From Niallia endozanthoxylica (GTDB taxonomy: Bacteria; Bacillota; Bacilli; Bacillales; Cytobacillaceae), in assembly GCF_008710145.1 (NCBI RefSeq), contig NZ_VYKL01000045.1, positions 62,001-126,000 of the forward strand: 64,000 nt of DNA. Direction: 5' to 3'. A program made the position numbers and the translations under genes. Positions within the stretch are counted from its first letter, which is position 1, and each line of letters starts with the position of its first letter. Under the pieces are notes generated by a model. That model searched no databases. It worked only from the letters and a program-made list of their open reading frames with translations, and had not been told where the DNA came from. This document shows, one piece after another, positions 17,830 through 26,339 of the stretch.

Positions 17830-18504
17830 TTAATATGAAGAGGTTGATACTTCACCATTGACAATTTTTACACCTGAACTTGCCCCAATGCGATTAGCGC
17901 CGGCTTGGATGACTGCTTCTGCGTCTTCTACACTTCGAACGCCTCCTGAAGCTTTCACACCAATATCAGGACCAACCGTTTTTCTCATTAAAGCGACATC
18001 TGAGGCAGTCGCTCCGCCAGTGGAGAAGCCAGTAGATGTTTTAACAAAGTCCGCTCCAGCTTTAACTGCTAATTCACAAGCTTTAACTTTTTCTTCGTCT
18101 GTCAAAAGAGAGGTTTCAATGATCACTTTCGTCAATGCCTTCCCTTTCGCCGCATCAACTACTGCTTTAATATCTTCTTCAACAGCATCATAGTCTTGGT
18201 CCTTTAAGGCACCAATATTAATGACCATATCAACTTCTGTTGCACCATTTTCAATCGCATTCTTTGTTTCAAAGGCTTTTACCTCTGATGTTGTTGCCCC
18301 AAGCGGAAAGCCAATAACCGTGCAGACCTTCACTTGTGGTGTATCATGAAGAAATTCTGCTGCTGTTTTCACCCATGTTGGATTAACGCAAACAGAGGCA
18401 AATTGGTATTGTTTTGCTTCTTCAAGCAGCTTCATTACTTCATTCTTTGTTGCATCTGCCTTTAATAATGTATGATCAATCATTCCCGCTACATTTTTTG
18501 ACAT
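17830..18504 (-). CDS. deoC: deoxyribose-phosphate aldolase
   Basis: A 224-residue class I aldolase with the Schiff-base lysine in VKTSTGFSTGGAT near residue 155, the second lysine in GVKASGGVRS, and DMVINIGALK carrying the catalytic Asp. It splits deoxyribose 5-phosphate into acetaldehyde and glyceraldehyde 3-phosphate. It begins 21 bp after the pdp stop, so it is co-transcribed. Confidence 0.96.
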   Translation of the reverse strand: MSKNVAGMIDHTLLKADATKNEVMKLLEEAKQYQFASVCVNPTWVKTAAEFLHDTPQVKVCTVIGFPLGATTSEVKAFETKNAIENGATEVDMVINIGALKDQDYDAVEEDIKAVVDAAKGKALTKVIIETSLLTDEEKVKACELAVKAGADFVKTSTGFSTGGATASDVALMRKTVGPDIGVKASGGVRSVEDAEAVIQAGANRIGASSGVKIVNGEVSTSSY

Positions 18505-18525
18505 GTTTTCCCATCCCCTTTTTAA

Positions 18526-19827
18526 TTATTGGATTTCTGTATAAATCAACGTAGGTTTTTCTACTTTTTCATCGACTATACGATAAGCAGAGTAAATTTT
18601 CTCCATTGCCTCTTGGACATTTTCCTGATTGCTATGAATAGTTACTAAAGCCTCTCCAGCTTGAACAGGATCGCCGACTTTTTTATGAAGCACGACACCT
18701 ACTGCTAAATCGATAACAGATTCTTTCGTCGCTCGCCCCGCTCCTAGTACCATCGCAGCGACTCCGATTGTTTCAGCGCTAATTTCCGCCACATATCCAG
18801 ACTGTTTAGCAGGAACAGCGATAGTATATGAAGCTGTTGGAAGCTTAGCAGGATCATCAACAACAGATGCATCTCCGCCTTGGGCAGCAAGGAAGGTTTT
18901 AAAGCTTTCCAATGCTTTTCCATTTTGAATGGATTCTTCCAACATTTCACGGGCTTGCTGGTAATCCGCTGCTTTTTCTGCCGATACGACCATATGACTG
19001 CCAAGTGTCAAACAAAGCTCATGTAAATCTTCAGGTCCTTGGCCATTCAAAGTATCAATCGCTTCTTTCACTTCAAGAGCATTTCCGACAGCAAATCCAA
19101 GTGGCTGGCTCATATCTGAAATGATTGCTTTTGTTTTACGGCCGACACCATTTCCAATGTCAACCATTGTCTTGGCCAATTCCTTTGCATCGTCAAGACT
19201 CTTCATGAACGCACCACTGCCTGTTTTAACATCAAGGACAATTGCATCAGCCCCTGCAGCAATTTTCTTACTCATAATTGAACTTGCAATAAGAGGAATA
19301 GAATCCACAGTTGCCGTAACATCTCTTAGTGCATACAATTTTTTATCGGCTGGAGTTAAGTTGCCGCTTTGACCAATGACAGCCACTTTATTCTTATTAA
19401 CTAAATCAATAAATTCATCATTTGTAATTTCCACATGAAACCCTTTAATCGATTCCAATTTATCTATTGTACCGCCAGTATGTCCTAAGCCCCGGCCTGA
19501 CATTTTAGCTACCGGTACTCCAACAGAGGCAACAAGAGGAGCCAATACAAGTGTAGTCGTATCACCGACTCCACCGGTGCTGTGCTTATCTACTTTTATT
19601 CCTTCAATTCCAGAAAGATCAATTTGATCACCAGATTGGACCATTGCTTCTGTTAAATAGACTCGTTCTTCCTTTGTCATTCCTTTGAAAAAAACTGCCA
19701 TGGAAAAGGCCGACATTTGATAGTCTGGAATCTCTCCATTTGTAAAGCCATTTATTAAAAACTGAATTTCTTCTTTTGTTAATTCAAAGCCATCACGTTT
19801 CTTCTCAATCAAGTCAACCATTCTCAT
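18526..19827 (-). CDS. pdp: pyrimidine-nucleoside phosphorylase
   Basis: A 433-residue type II nucleoside phosphorylase. It has the GGVGDTTTL and KMSGRGLGHTGGTIDKL signatures near residues 85-120, a central anion-binding fold, and a C-terminal barrel domain ending KPTLIYTEIQ. It splits uridine, deoxyuridine and thymidine with phosphate. The start MRMVDLIEKK was chosen because TAGGAGGAAA lies directly upstream; a 24-codon extension to 19899 is not needed. It is the first gene of pdp-deoC-cdd-nupC. A cre-like site and an inverted repeat lie upstream, shared with the divergent TrmB-type regulator. Confidence 0.95.
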   Translation of the reverse strand: MRMVDLIEKKRDGFELTKEEIQFLINGFTNGEIPDYQMSAFSMAVFFKGMTKEERVYLTEAMVQSGDQIDLSGIEGIKVDKHSTGGVGDTTTLVLAPLVASVGVPVAKMSGRGLGHTGGTIDKLESIKGFHVEITNDEFIDLVNKNKVAVIGQSGNLTPADKKLYALRDVTATVDSIPLIASSIMSKKIAAGADAIVLDVKTGSGAFMKSLDDAKELAKTMVDIGNGVGRKTKAIISDMSQPLGFAVGNALEVKEAIDTLNGQGPEDLHELCLTLGSHMVVSAEKAADYQQAREMLEESIQNGKALESFKTFLAAQGGDASVVDDPAKLPTASYTIAVPAKQSGYVAEISAETIGVAAMVLGAGRATKESVIDLAVGVVLHKKVGDPVQAGEALVTIHSNQENVQEAMEKIYSAYRIVDEKVEKPTLIYTEIQ

Positions 19828-19884
19828 ATGATTTCCTCCTAACAACTGTGGAAATATTCGATTTTTACCGGAATAAGTCCAGTA

Positions 19885-19898
19885 TGCGAACGTTTTCA
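19885..19898. promoter_or_regulatory. cre site (CcpA) upstream of pdp
   Basis: On the minus strand TGAAAACGTTCGCA fits the cre consensus TGWAANCGNTNWCA with one mismatch. It lies about 60 bp before the pdp start, suited to catabolite repression of nucleoside use. Confidence 0.65.
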
Positions 19899-19972
19899 TT
19901 TTCTATAAAAAATGTTAATTACTATCCTCTAGATTTAACAACCAGAAAAGATTTATGCATTAATTACATTGA

Positions 19973-19990
19973 TTACTATAACAGTAGTAA
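19973..19990. promoter_or_regulatory. inverted repeat TTACTA-N6-TAGTAA, candidate TrmB operator
   Basis: TTACTA and TAGTAA are separated by TAACAG in the 328-bp gap between divergent pdp and the trmB-like gene. The same arms with the same spacing occur upstream of the MFS-deoD transcript (22968-22987). Confidence 0.5.
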
Positions 19991-20155
19991 CCTGATTAGT
20001 AAATAGATTTTCACTCAAAAATACATGAATTCTTTGTGAATACTTTAAGTCGCTATAGAGGTGACACAAAGAGTGATTTTACAAAATATCCTTCTTCACC
20101 TATGATAGATTGTAAATCATTTAGTTAATTTGAAATTCTAAAAGAGGTTGGAGCT

Positions 20156-20920
20156 ATGCTGCAGAAATTTGGGTTTTCGCAATATGAAAGTAAAGTATAT
20201 GAGGTACTATCCTCAAGTCAGGAACCGCTTGATGCAACAATGATTGTGAAGCATTCCGGGGTACCAAAGGCAAAAGTATATGAAGTGATTTCAAGAATGA
20301 TTGAAAAAGGAATGGTCTTAGATTCTGTTTCAGAGAAGAAGAAGCTTTATACGGCTTTACCCCTACAGCTAGTCATAGAGAAGCTGACAAAAGAGTTTCA
20401 ATCTCATATCAAACACTTAGAAAACAATGCTTCTAAAAAAATCGTCATGGATGACCGTGTATGGAGTTTAAAAGTCGACTCTTCCATTCAGCTGCAATTT
20501 AAACAACTTTTACAAGAAGCACAGCATTCCATTCAAATATCCGTTTGGACAGACGAGCTTCCCGATTGTTTGCCATTATTAATTGAAAAAGAACAAGCTG
20601 GCGTAAAAGTAGAAGCACTTTTCGTTGGGGAGACGACAGAACAAATTCCCTTATCTACCTACTATAGTCTGTCACCCGTCGAGGAACATTCAAAATTAGA
20701 AAAAAACCGCCTCATCATTATCGATGAGGAGACGATTTTATTTGCTGGTGTAGAAAATGATGCATGGCAGGCCATGATTACAAAATCAAAACCATTCGTT
20801 AAGTTTTTCCTAGAGTTTTTCTATCATGATGTGGCACTAACGAAGATTACTAAAAAATATGAGGACCAACTAATGGCAGATGAAGAAATCAAACATCTAT
20901 TGTTGCGTCTGCGTTATTAA
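20156..20920 (+). CDS. TrmB-family transcriptional regulator
   Basis: A 254-residue protein. The N-terminal winged helix (GFSQYESKVYEVLSSSQEPL, then SGVPKAKVYEVISRMIEKG) is the TrmB DNA-binding domain. It is followed by a short coiled coil (about residues 80-100) and a C-terminal phospholipase-D-like effector-binding domain. TrmB regulators bind sugars and act as repressors or activators. It is divergent from pdp-deoC-cdd-nupC, so control of nucleoside or deoxyribose catabolism is the natural inference. TTGGAG precedes the ATG. Confidence 0.85.
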   Translation: MLQKFGFSQYESKVYEVLSSSQEPLDATMIVKHSGVPKAKVYEVISRMIEKGMVLDSVSEKKKLYTALPLQLVIEKLTKEFQSHIKHLENNASKKIVMDDRVWSLKVDSSIQLQFKQLLQEAQHSIQISVWTDELPDCLPLLIEKEQAGVKVEALFVGETTEQIPLSTYYSLSPVEEHSKLEKNRLIIIDEETILFAGVENDAWQAMITKSKPFVKFFLEFFYHDVALTKITKKYEDQLMADEEIKHLLLRLRY

Positions 20921-20969
20921 AAACACGTGCACAGATGGTATTCTTGATGGGCAAGTTTTTCCTCTTATA

Positions 20970-21011
20970 ATAGCAAAAAGGGCAGAGAATATCCCTGCCT
21001 TTTTTGCTATT
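20970..21011. terminator. bidirectional terminator between trmB-like gene and deoD
   Basis: AATAGCAAAAAGGGCAG and CTGCCTTTTTTGCTATT pair around a 9-base loop, with A and T tracts on both sides serving convergent genes. Confidence 0.85.
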
Positions 21012-21711
21012 TTATCAATGTTTCAAGCGCAATCACAACCATATCATCAAACGTTGTCTGACGTTCTTCAGCTGTCGTATCCTCACCGGTAAAGATATGA
21101 TCACTGACCGTTAGAATGGATAATGCCTGTGCGCCGTATTTCGCAGCTAGTGTGTATAATGCCGTTGTCTCCATCTCTACTGCCAGCACACCATAATCGC
21201 CTAATTTTTTTACAAGATCCATGTTGTCACGGTAGAAAACATCCGCCGACAATACATTTCCTGCCTTGATACCAATTCCCCGCTCCGTTCCGATTTGAAA
21301 GGCAGTATGCAGCAAATTAAAGTTTGCACAAGGAGCATAATCAATCCCTGGAAACGTCAGACGATTGATATTTGAATCCGTCGAAGCTGTCATAGCAAGG
21401 ACTACATCACGTACATGCATATCCTTTTGAATTGCACCGCAAGAACCCACGCGAATTAAATTTTTCACTCCATACTCACGAATCAGTTCATTCACATAGA
21501 TAGAAATAGACGGAAGACCCATGCCTGTTCCTTGAACCGATACCCTTTTCCCTTTATATGTCCCGGTAAAGCCCAGCATTCCACGTACTTCATTGTAACA
21601 GGATACGTCCTCTAAAAATGTCTCAGCAATATACTTGGCGCGTAGAGGATCTCCAGGCAATAAAATACTTTCAGCAATTTCTCCCTGTTTAGCATTAATA
21701 TGAACACTCAT
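21007..21711 (-). CDS. deoD: purine-nucleoside phosphorylase (DeoD type)
   Basis: The 234-residue hexameric-type PNP has SILLPGDPLRAKYIAE (phosphate binding), IRVGSCGAI, AVEMETTALYTLA (nucleoside-binding Glu-Met-Glu) and the catalytic Asp in LTVSDHIFTGE. It phosphorolyses inosine, guanosine, adenosine and their deoxy forms. It follows the MFS transporter gene by 55 bp; a strong AAGGAGGTGA lies about 45 bp upstream of the ATG, before a perfect 27-bp palindrome. No good ribosome binding site sits at normal distance. Confidence 0.95.
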   Translation of the reverse strand: MSVHINAKQGEIAESILLPGDPLRAKYIAETFLEDVSCYNEVRGMLGFTGTYKGKRVSVQGTGMGLPSISIYVNELIREYGVKNLIRVGSCGAIQKDMHVRDVVLAMTASTDSNINRLTFPGIDYAPCANFNLLHTAFQIGTERGIGIKAGNVLSADVFYRDNMDLVKKLGDYGVLAVEMETTALYTLAAKYGAQALSILTVSDHIFTGEDTTAEERQTTFDDMVVIALETLIK

Positions 21712-21721
21712 TTTATCAAGA

Positions 21722-21748
21722 TTTATAAAAGAGATTCTCTTTTATAAA
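21722..21748. promoter_or_regulatory. perfect 27-bp palindrome before deoD
   Basis: Thirteen-base arms (TTTATAAAAGAGA and its complement) meet around a single centre base, between the AAGGAGGTGA and the deoD start. It could be an operator or an mRNA hairpin that shortens the effective spacing to the ribosome binding site. Confidence 0.55.
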
Positions 21749-21766
21749 CCTCGTTCACCTCCTTGT

Positions 21767-22933
21767 TTATAGTTCATGAATCTCTTTAGTTGATGTCTGT
21801 ACCCGTGTTATCGAAAAAACAGCGCTAATTAACGCGAGAAGGACAAAAATCCCACCGATGGATGCATTATGAAGCACAGATTGCTGATTAATGACCAAAC
21901 CACCAATAACAGATCCTGCCGCAATCCCTAAATGCATGGCTGAATTATTTAAACTTTGCTGTATCTCAGCAGTCTCCGGTGTTGTTTCAATTAAATAATT
22001 TTGCTGCGCTGGAGTAATGGCCCAGCTTAACATGCTCCATACCATCATCACAATTACAAATAGAATGGTTGAAAAAGTGACCTTCGGCAGGATAAATAAA
22101 ACAAGACAAAAGACTGAAACTATCACCAATATGCTCTTTTGCGACCCCCATTTGTCTGCCATAAATCCGCCAAGCCCACCGCCAAAAACAGCTGCAATAC
22201 CAAAAATGAAATAAAAAATACTTATCCATGTTGAATTTAAGTGTAAGGCTGTTTGCAAAAAAGGTGTGAGATAAGCATATAACGTTAAATGTCCTGTTAA
22301 AAACAGAAGAGATGTCAGCTGTGCAGACAAAATCTTCGGTTTCCTTAATGTCTCCAATTGCTGTCTTAAAGATATAACAGGTTTTGGTTCCATTTTTTTA
22401 AAAAACAACATAATTCCTATCATGGAAATGAGTGAAAGAATAGCAATAAACAAAAATGGCGAGCGCCAGCCGAAATGTTGTCCAATGACAAGGCCCAACG
22501 GCACTCCGATTACTAATGAGCCGCTAACCCCCATCATAATAATCCCAATGGCCCTTGCACGATATTCTTCCTTCACAATAGTAGATGAAATGGTTATAGA
22601 TAAAACGACTAAAAGAGATCCGGTAGCCGCCGAGATTATTCTTGATATAAAAAGAACGAAGAAATTTGGACTGAAAAAAGCCAAAAGATTTCCACCAAAA
22701 AAGATTAATAAGGACCAGAGAAATAACTTTTTCCGTTCCACCTTGGCTGTTAATGTTAACAATACTGGAGAGGCAAGCGCAAAAACAAGAGAATAAATAG
22801 TAATCAGTTCCCCAGCTTTACTTACAGACACACCAAGGCCATCTGAAACAGTGTCTAGAATCCCACCAACTATTAATTCTGCCATCCCGACTACAAATGA
22901 AACAATAGATAATAGATAAACCTTATAATTCAA
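21767..22933 (-). CDS. MFS transporter, 12-TM efflux type
   Basis: A roughly 389-residue major facilitator protein. It starts (L)NYKVYLLSIVSFVVGMAELIVGGIL, has the motif A-like loop KVERKKLF after helix 2, and NSAMHLGIAAGSVIGG in helix 11. It resembles the AraJ/NepI/YbcL drug and nucleoside exporter group. A TTG at 22933 was chosen from the conserved N-terminus; upstream in-frame starts are not supported. It precedes deoD, so a nucleoside-related role is plausible but not shown. Confidence 0.75.
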   Translation of the reverse strand: MNYKVYLLSIVSFVVGMAELIVGGILDTVSDGLGVSVSKAGELITIYSLVFALASPVLLTLTAKVERKKLFLWSLLIFFGGNLLAFFSPNFFVLFISRIISAATGSLLVVLSITISSTIVKEEYRARAIGIIMMGVSGSLVIGVPLGLVIGQHFGWRSPFLFIAILSLISMIGIMLFFKKMEPKPVISLRQQLETLRKPKILSAQLTSLLFLTGHLTLYAYLTPFLQTALHLNSTWISIFYFIFGIAAVFGGGLGGFMADKWGSQKSILVIVSVFCLVLFILPKVTFSTILFVIVMMVWSMLSWAITPAQQNYLIETTPETAEIQQSLNNSAMHLGIAAGSVIGGLVINQQSVLHNASIGGIFVLLALISAVFSITRVQTSTKEIHEL

Positions 22934-22967
22934 GCAGCCCACCCTTCCTATAAACATATTAATTATA

Positions 22968-22987
22968 GTTACTACCAATATAGTAAC
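22968..22987. promoter_or_regulatory. inverted repeat GTTACTA-N6-TAGTAAC upstream of MFS-deoD
   Basis: A perfect 7-bp inverted repeat with a 6-base spacer. Its core (TTACTA-N6-TAGTAA) equals the repeat in the pdp/trmB gap, suggesting one regulator for both transcripts. Confidence 0.55.
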
Positions 22988-23154
22988 CTTTTATAGAGAT
23001 TTATTGCAAGCTATATTTTCTGTTATTCCAGCTAATTCCCCAATCAAATACGAAAGCCCCCTCCACAATGAGAGGGGGTCATCTTTAGTACATATAGTTA
23101 GATGCTGCTGCTTTCCATACCTGGAGCATATTCTTTTTCTTATCAGGTACCGTT

Positions 23155-24057
23155 TTATTTTAAAATATCCTCAATAGAATTTGTCACAATAATGGCCCTA
23201 AGTTTATAGTCAGGAGAATAGGTAATTCCCCCTTGGCCTCCAAGATAGAAGGCCATATTAGCTTGCTTTTGTGCGAATTCATCTAATCTCTGCAGCAGTT
23301 CCGAATCGGTTTCAAAGGGTATAGTGGTGGTAGCAGATAACAAAACTATATCCGGCTTTAATCTGTCTGCTAATGATTCAATTGCCCCTGGAGCAGGAGA
23401 AGCCCCAATTAACTGGGTTTTCCACCCCTTCATCATGAACCGCAATAAGATTAAATGCAGCGGTACTTCATGATGTTCATATGGTAGACATGCACCAAGA
23501 ACAAAGGGGGCATTTTCCCGATAAGGATAGTTTCGCCGGATTTGAACCAAGAAGTCCCTTACAACCAAGCTCGAAACCGACTCCTGGTATTCATCCCACT
23601 CACGGTTTTCCCACCTTTTTCCCACCTCTTTTAAGAAAGGGACCACGATATTAGTCAGAAAACTCTCTAGACCTAGTTGATGATGCGCTTGTTGTAAAGT
23701 TAAATTTAATTCTATCTCATCACAGCGGCTGCCTTTTTCAAGGAGCATGAAGATATACTCATTCCACTGCTCATTGTAGGGTAATTTCTCCATTTGTACC
23801 GGTATTTCAATGTCTTCATCTATCTCCTTTGCAAGAAGAGCCGCTTGTTTCAGTGAATGCCCTTGCTCCGAAAGTAATTTGATTTGCAGAAGCTTTTTGA
23901 CATCCTGTTGACTATATATTCGATAACCATTATCCAGCCGCTTTGGTTGAACAAAGCCATATCGTTCTTCCCACTTTCTAATTACTTGTTTTGATAATCC
24001 AGTGATATCTGCAACTTGTTGAATCGTAAATAATCCATTGTCGTCGGATTCAATCAT
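23155..24057 (-). CDS. MerR-type regulator with cobalamin-binding-fold domain (CarH/LitR-like)
   Basis: The product of about 301 residues has an N-terminal MerR helix-turn-helix (FTIQQVADITGLSKQVIRKWEERYGF then NGYRIYSQQDV). This is followed by a helical bundle and a Rossmann-like B12-binding domain (FVLGACLPYEHHEVPLHLILLRFMMKGW, then PDIVLLSATTT and FYLGGQGG). CarH/LitR light sensors have this layout. The bundle Trp is present (GKRWEN), but the Glu-His of the W-x9-EH motif appears replaced. The candidate axial His is kept (YEHHEVP), with Pro in place of the usual Gly. The start MIESDDNG was chosen for its AAGGAG at nine bases. It is divergent from an ABC exporter, with four TTGTAYAA boxes between. 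Confidence 0.8.
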   Translation of the reverse strand: MIESDDNGLFTIQQVADITGLSKQVIRKWEERYGFVQPKRLDNGYRIYSQQDVKKLLQIKLLSEQGHSLKQAALLAKEIDEDIEIPVQMEKLPYNEQWNEYIFMLLEKGSRCDEIELNLTLQQAHHQLGLESFLTNIVVPFLKEVGKRWENREWDEYQESVSSLVVRDFLVQIRRNYPYRENAPFVLGACLPYEHHEVPLHLILLRFMMKGWKTQLIGASPAPGAIESLADRLKPDIVLLSATTTIPFETDSELLQRLDEFAQKQANMAFYLGGQGGITYSPDYKLRAIIVTNSIEDILK

Positions 24058-24102
24058 CGATTTCATCTCCTTAATCCCTTGTCCAACCTTTGTAATCCCT
24101 TT

Positions 24103-24131
24103 AGTATAACGAACCCTCCTTACTTGTACAA
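24103..24131 (-). promoter_or_regulatory. merR promoter with operator overlapping -35
   Basis: On the minus strand TTGTAC (24126-24131) is followed 17 bp later by TATACT (24103-24108). The -35 hexamer lies within the TTGTACAA box at 24124-24131, which suggests autorepression. Confidence 0.6.
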
Positions 24132-24222
24132 CATTCCTCTTGCAAACATTGTACAAATAAATTCTTTTATAGTAAAATGCCCTTATTTTTTGTATAAAGT
24201 TTATCATATAATGATTATACAA
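24124..24222. promoter_or_regulatory. two phased pairs of TTGTAYAA operator boxes
   Basis: Boxes TTGTACAA (24124-24131), TTGTACAA (24149-24156), TTGTATAA (24190-24197) and TTATACAA (24215-24222) form two pairs. Both pairs have exactly 25 bp between box starts. Palindromic octamers at regular helical spacing fit cooperative binding by the adjacent MerR/B12-fold regulator. Confidence 0.65.
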
Positions 24223-24226
24223 ACCA

Positions 24227-24255
24227 TTGACAAAAAATCCATTAGCGCTCATAAT
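24227..24255 (+). promoter_or_regulatory. ABC exporter promoter
   Basis: TTGACA (24227-24232), 17 bp, CATAAT (24250-24255). The last TTGTAYAA-type box ends 4 bp before the -35 hexamer. Confidence 0.7.
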
Positions 24256-24309
24256 CAACTATAAGTTCAATATTTAAAATTAGGAGAGATTAGGAAAAGG
24301 AGTGATATT

Positions 24310-25377
24310 TTGTTTTTAGCATGGCAGGAAATTAAAAAGAATAAACTTCGCTTCACCTTGATTGCAGGAATTTTAATGCTAGTTTCCTATCTGGTATTTT
24401 TTCTCTCAGGACTTGCAACTGGTCTTGCTAATCTGAATAGGGAGGCAGTTGATAAGTGGGAGGCATCAGCCATTATCCTCACAGAGGAATCAGATAAAAG
24501 TTTGTATCAATCTTTCATGTCAAGCGAGCAGCTAAAAGACATTAAAGCAAATGAAACAGCTGTAATTGGTCAACTGAGTGCCATTGCCAGCAACGGAGAT
24601 AACAAGCAAAATATATCTCTCTTTGGTATTAACAAAGACGAATTTCTTGTACCGAATGTGATAGAAGGAAGGACCTTTGAAAAGGCAAATGAAGTGATTG
24701 CCAGCGATTCACTTAAAGAGGACGGTTTCGATTTAGGCGACAGATTATCCTTGTCCTCCAGTGATCAGCAACTAACGATTGTTGGATTTACAGACAAAGC
24801 TCGATTTAATGCTGCACCCGTTCTATATACCAGCCTTGAAACCTTCCAGCAAGTTAAATTTGGTGAAGCAGCAGATCAGAAAAAGGATCAGATAAACGGA
24901 ATTGTTGTTCAAGATGACACGATTTCAAACCTTACTCAAAATGATGAGCTTGACACCATTGAAATTGAATCATTTATCCAAAGCTTACCTGGCTATACTG
25001 AACAGAAACTCACTCTAAATTTCATGATTTACTTCCTTTTTGCTATTTCATCCATTATTGTAGCCATTTTCTTATATGTGTTAACTGTTCAGAAGATAAG
25101 CATGTTCGGGGTCATGAAGGCACAAGGTATTTCCAGCACTTATTTATCTTGGTCTGTTGTGGCGCAAACCTTTATTTTAGCATTCATCGGGACAGCCATT
25201 GGATTGGCCTTAACACTCATATCAGGAGCTTTTCTACCAGCAGCGGTTCCTGTTTCATTTGACCTAGCCTTAATGATATTCTACGGGTTTATTTTGATGG
25301 TTGTTGCCATTGCTGGTGCCGTATTTTCAGTCTTAACCATTGTTCGCATTGATCCATTGAAAGCGATAGGAGAATAA
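24310..25377 (+). CDS. ABC transporter permease, HrtB/MacB type
   Basis: A 355-residue permease with one N-terminal membrane helix (residues 15-38), a large extracytoplasmic domain of about 190 residues, and three C-terminal helices (from about residue 235). The closing FtsX/MacB-like fold ends IVRIDPLKAIGE. Size and layout match HrtB, the haem efflux permease of Gram-positives, and related mechanotransmission exporters. TTG or GTG alternatives exist; the TTG at 24310 follows AAAAGGAGTGA. It is followed 3 bp later by its ATPase. Confidence 0.82.
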   Translation: MFLAWQEIKKNKLRFTLIAGILMLVSYLVFFLSGLATGLANLNREAVDKWEASAIILTEESDKSLYQSFMSSEQLKDIKANETAVIGQLSAIASNGDNKQNISLFGINKDEFLVPNVIEGRTFEKANEVIASDSLKEDGFDLGDRLSLSSSDQQLTIVGFTDKARFNAAPVLYTSLETFQQVKFGEAADQKKDQINGIVVQDDTISNLTQNDELDTIEIESFIQSLPGYTEQKLTLNFMIYFLFAISSIIVAIFLYVLTVQKISMFGVMKAQGISSTYLSWSVVAQTFILAFIGTAIGLALTLISGAFLPAAVPVSFDLALMIFYGFILMVVAIAGAVFSVLTIVRIDPLKAIGE

Positions 25378-25380
25378 AAC

Positions 25381-26094
25381 ATGGCAGTATTAGAGTTACA
25401 TCAGGTAATGAAAAGCTTTGGAAGCGGTCATAAGAAAGTGGAAGCCTTAAAGGAAACAGATTTCCTTGCCAATCGAGGTGAGTTAATCGCAATCATTGGT
25501 CCATCGGGGTCGGGAAAAAGCACCTTTCTCACGATTGTAGGAGGATTATTAACACCAACCTCAGGTGATGTCATAATTAATGGGCACAACTTAACTGTCT
25601 TAAGCGAAAAAGCACGATCACAAATTCGACTCAAGGAAATTGGCTTTGTCTTACAGGCATCAAACCTAGTCCCCTTCTTATCCGTGGCCAATCAATTAAA
25701 GCTATTGGACAAAGTAAAAAAAGGGAATATGTCAAAAAGCGAGAGAAATCAATTATACGAAGACTTGGGTATTGCTGACTTACTCATGAAATATCCATCT
25801 GACTTATCCGGCGGGGAACGCCAGCGTGTAGCTATCGCCAAGGCTCTATATAGCAATCCTTCAATTATCTTGGCTGATGAGCCTACAGCCTCTCTAGATT
25901 CAGACCGTGCCTATGAAGTGATGGATCTATTAAAAAAGGTAACCAAACAGAAACAAACAACAACCATTGTAGTGACTCATGATATTCGGCTTATTGGCTA
26001 TTGCGACAAAGTATATAAAATGACAGATGGCGTTCTTTCAGAAACCCTAAAGGAACAGTCCGATGTACTGCAGGTCGCAGGAGAAAGTCGATAA
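25381..26094 (+). CDS. ABC transporter ATP-binding protein, HrtA/MacB type
   Basis: A 237-residue ATPase with Walker A GPSGSGKST near residue 40, Q-loop VLQASNLVPF, signature LSGGERQRVAIAKAL near residue 140, Walker B IILADEPTASLD, and the H-loop TTIVVTHDIRLI. It pairs with the permease directly upstream to form a type VII (MacB-like) exporter. The substrate could be haem, a peptide or another toxic compound; no haem-specific feature is visible. Confidence 0.92.
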   Translation: MAVLELHQVMKSFGSGHKKVEALKETDFLANRGELIAIIGPSGSGKSTFLTIVGGLLTPTSGDVIINGHNLTVLSEKARSQIRLKEIGFVLQASNLVPFLSVANQLKLLDKVKKGNMSKSERNQLYEDLGIADLLMKYPSDLSGGERQRVAIAKALYSNPSIILADEPTASLDSDRAYEVMDLLKKVTKQKQTTTIVVTHDIRLIGYCDKVYKMTDGVLSETLKEQSDVLQVAGESR

Positions 26095-26192
26095 GATTAT
26101 CTCAAAGAGAATAACGGAAAAGATTAAGTTTACCCAGACTTACAAAAACCACTGTTCCTCATTCTTTTCTAATCTTCTGCTTCAAAACGAAA

Positions 26193-26221
26193 GGCAGCTC
26201 CTTCTAAACATGGAGCTGCCT
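26193..26221 (+). terminator. ABC operon terminator
   Basis: GGCAGCTCC and GGAGCTGCC form a perfect 9-bp stem with a short loop, followed by TAATTATTTTT. Confidence 0.8.
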
Positions 26222-26339
26222 AATTATTTTTCCAAACCATTAACTTAAATATCCAATAGAATCAGGAACCGGTCTCCTGAATAATGAATACTGAATGAAA
26301 ATTAACATAATAATTTAAAAAATAATTGGAGTTGATTGC

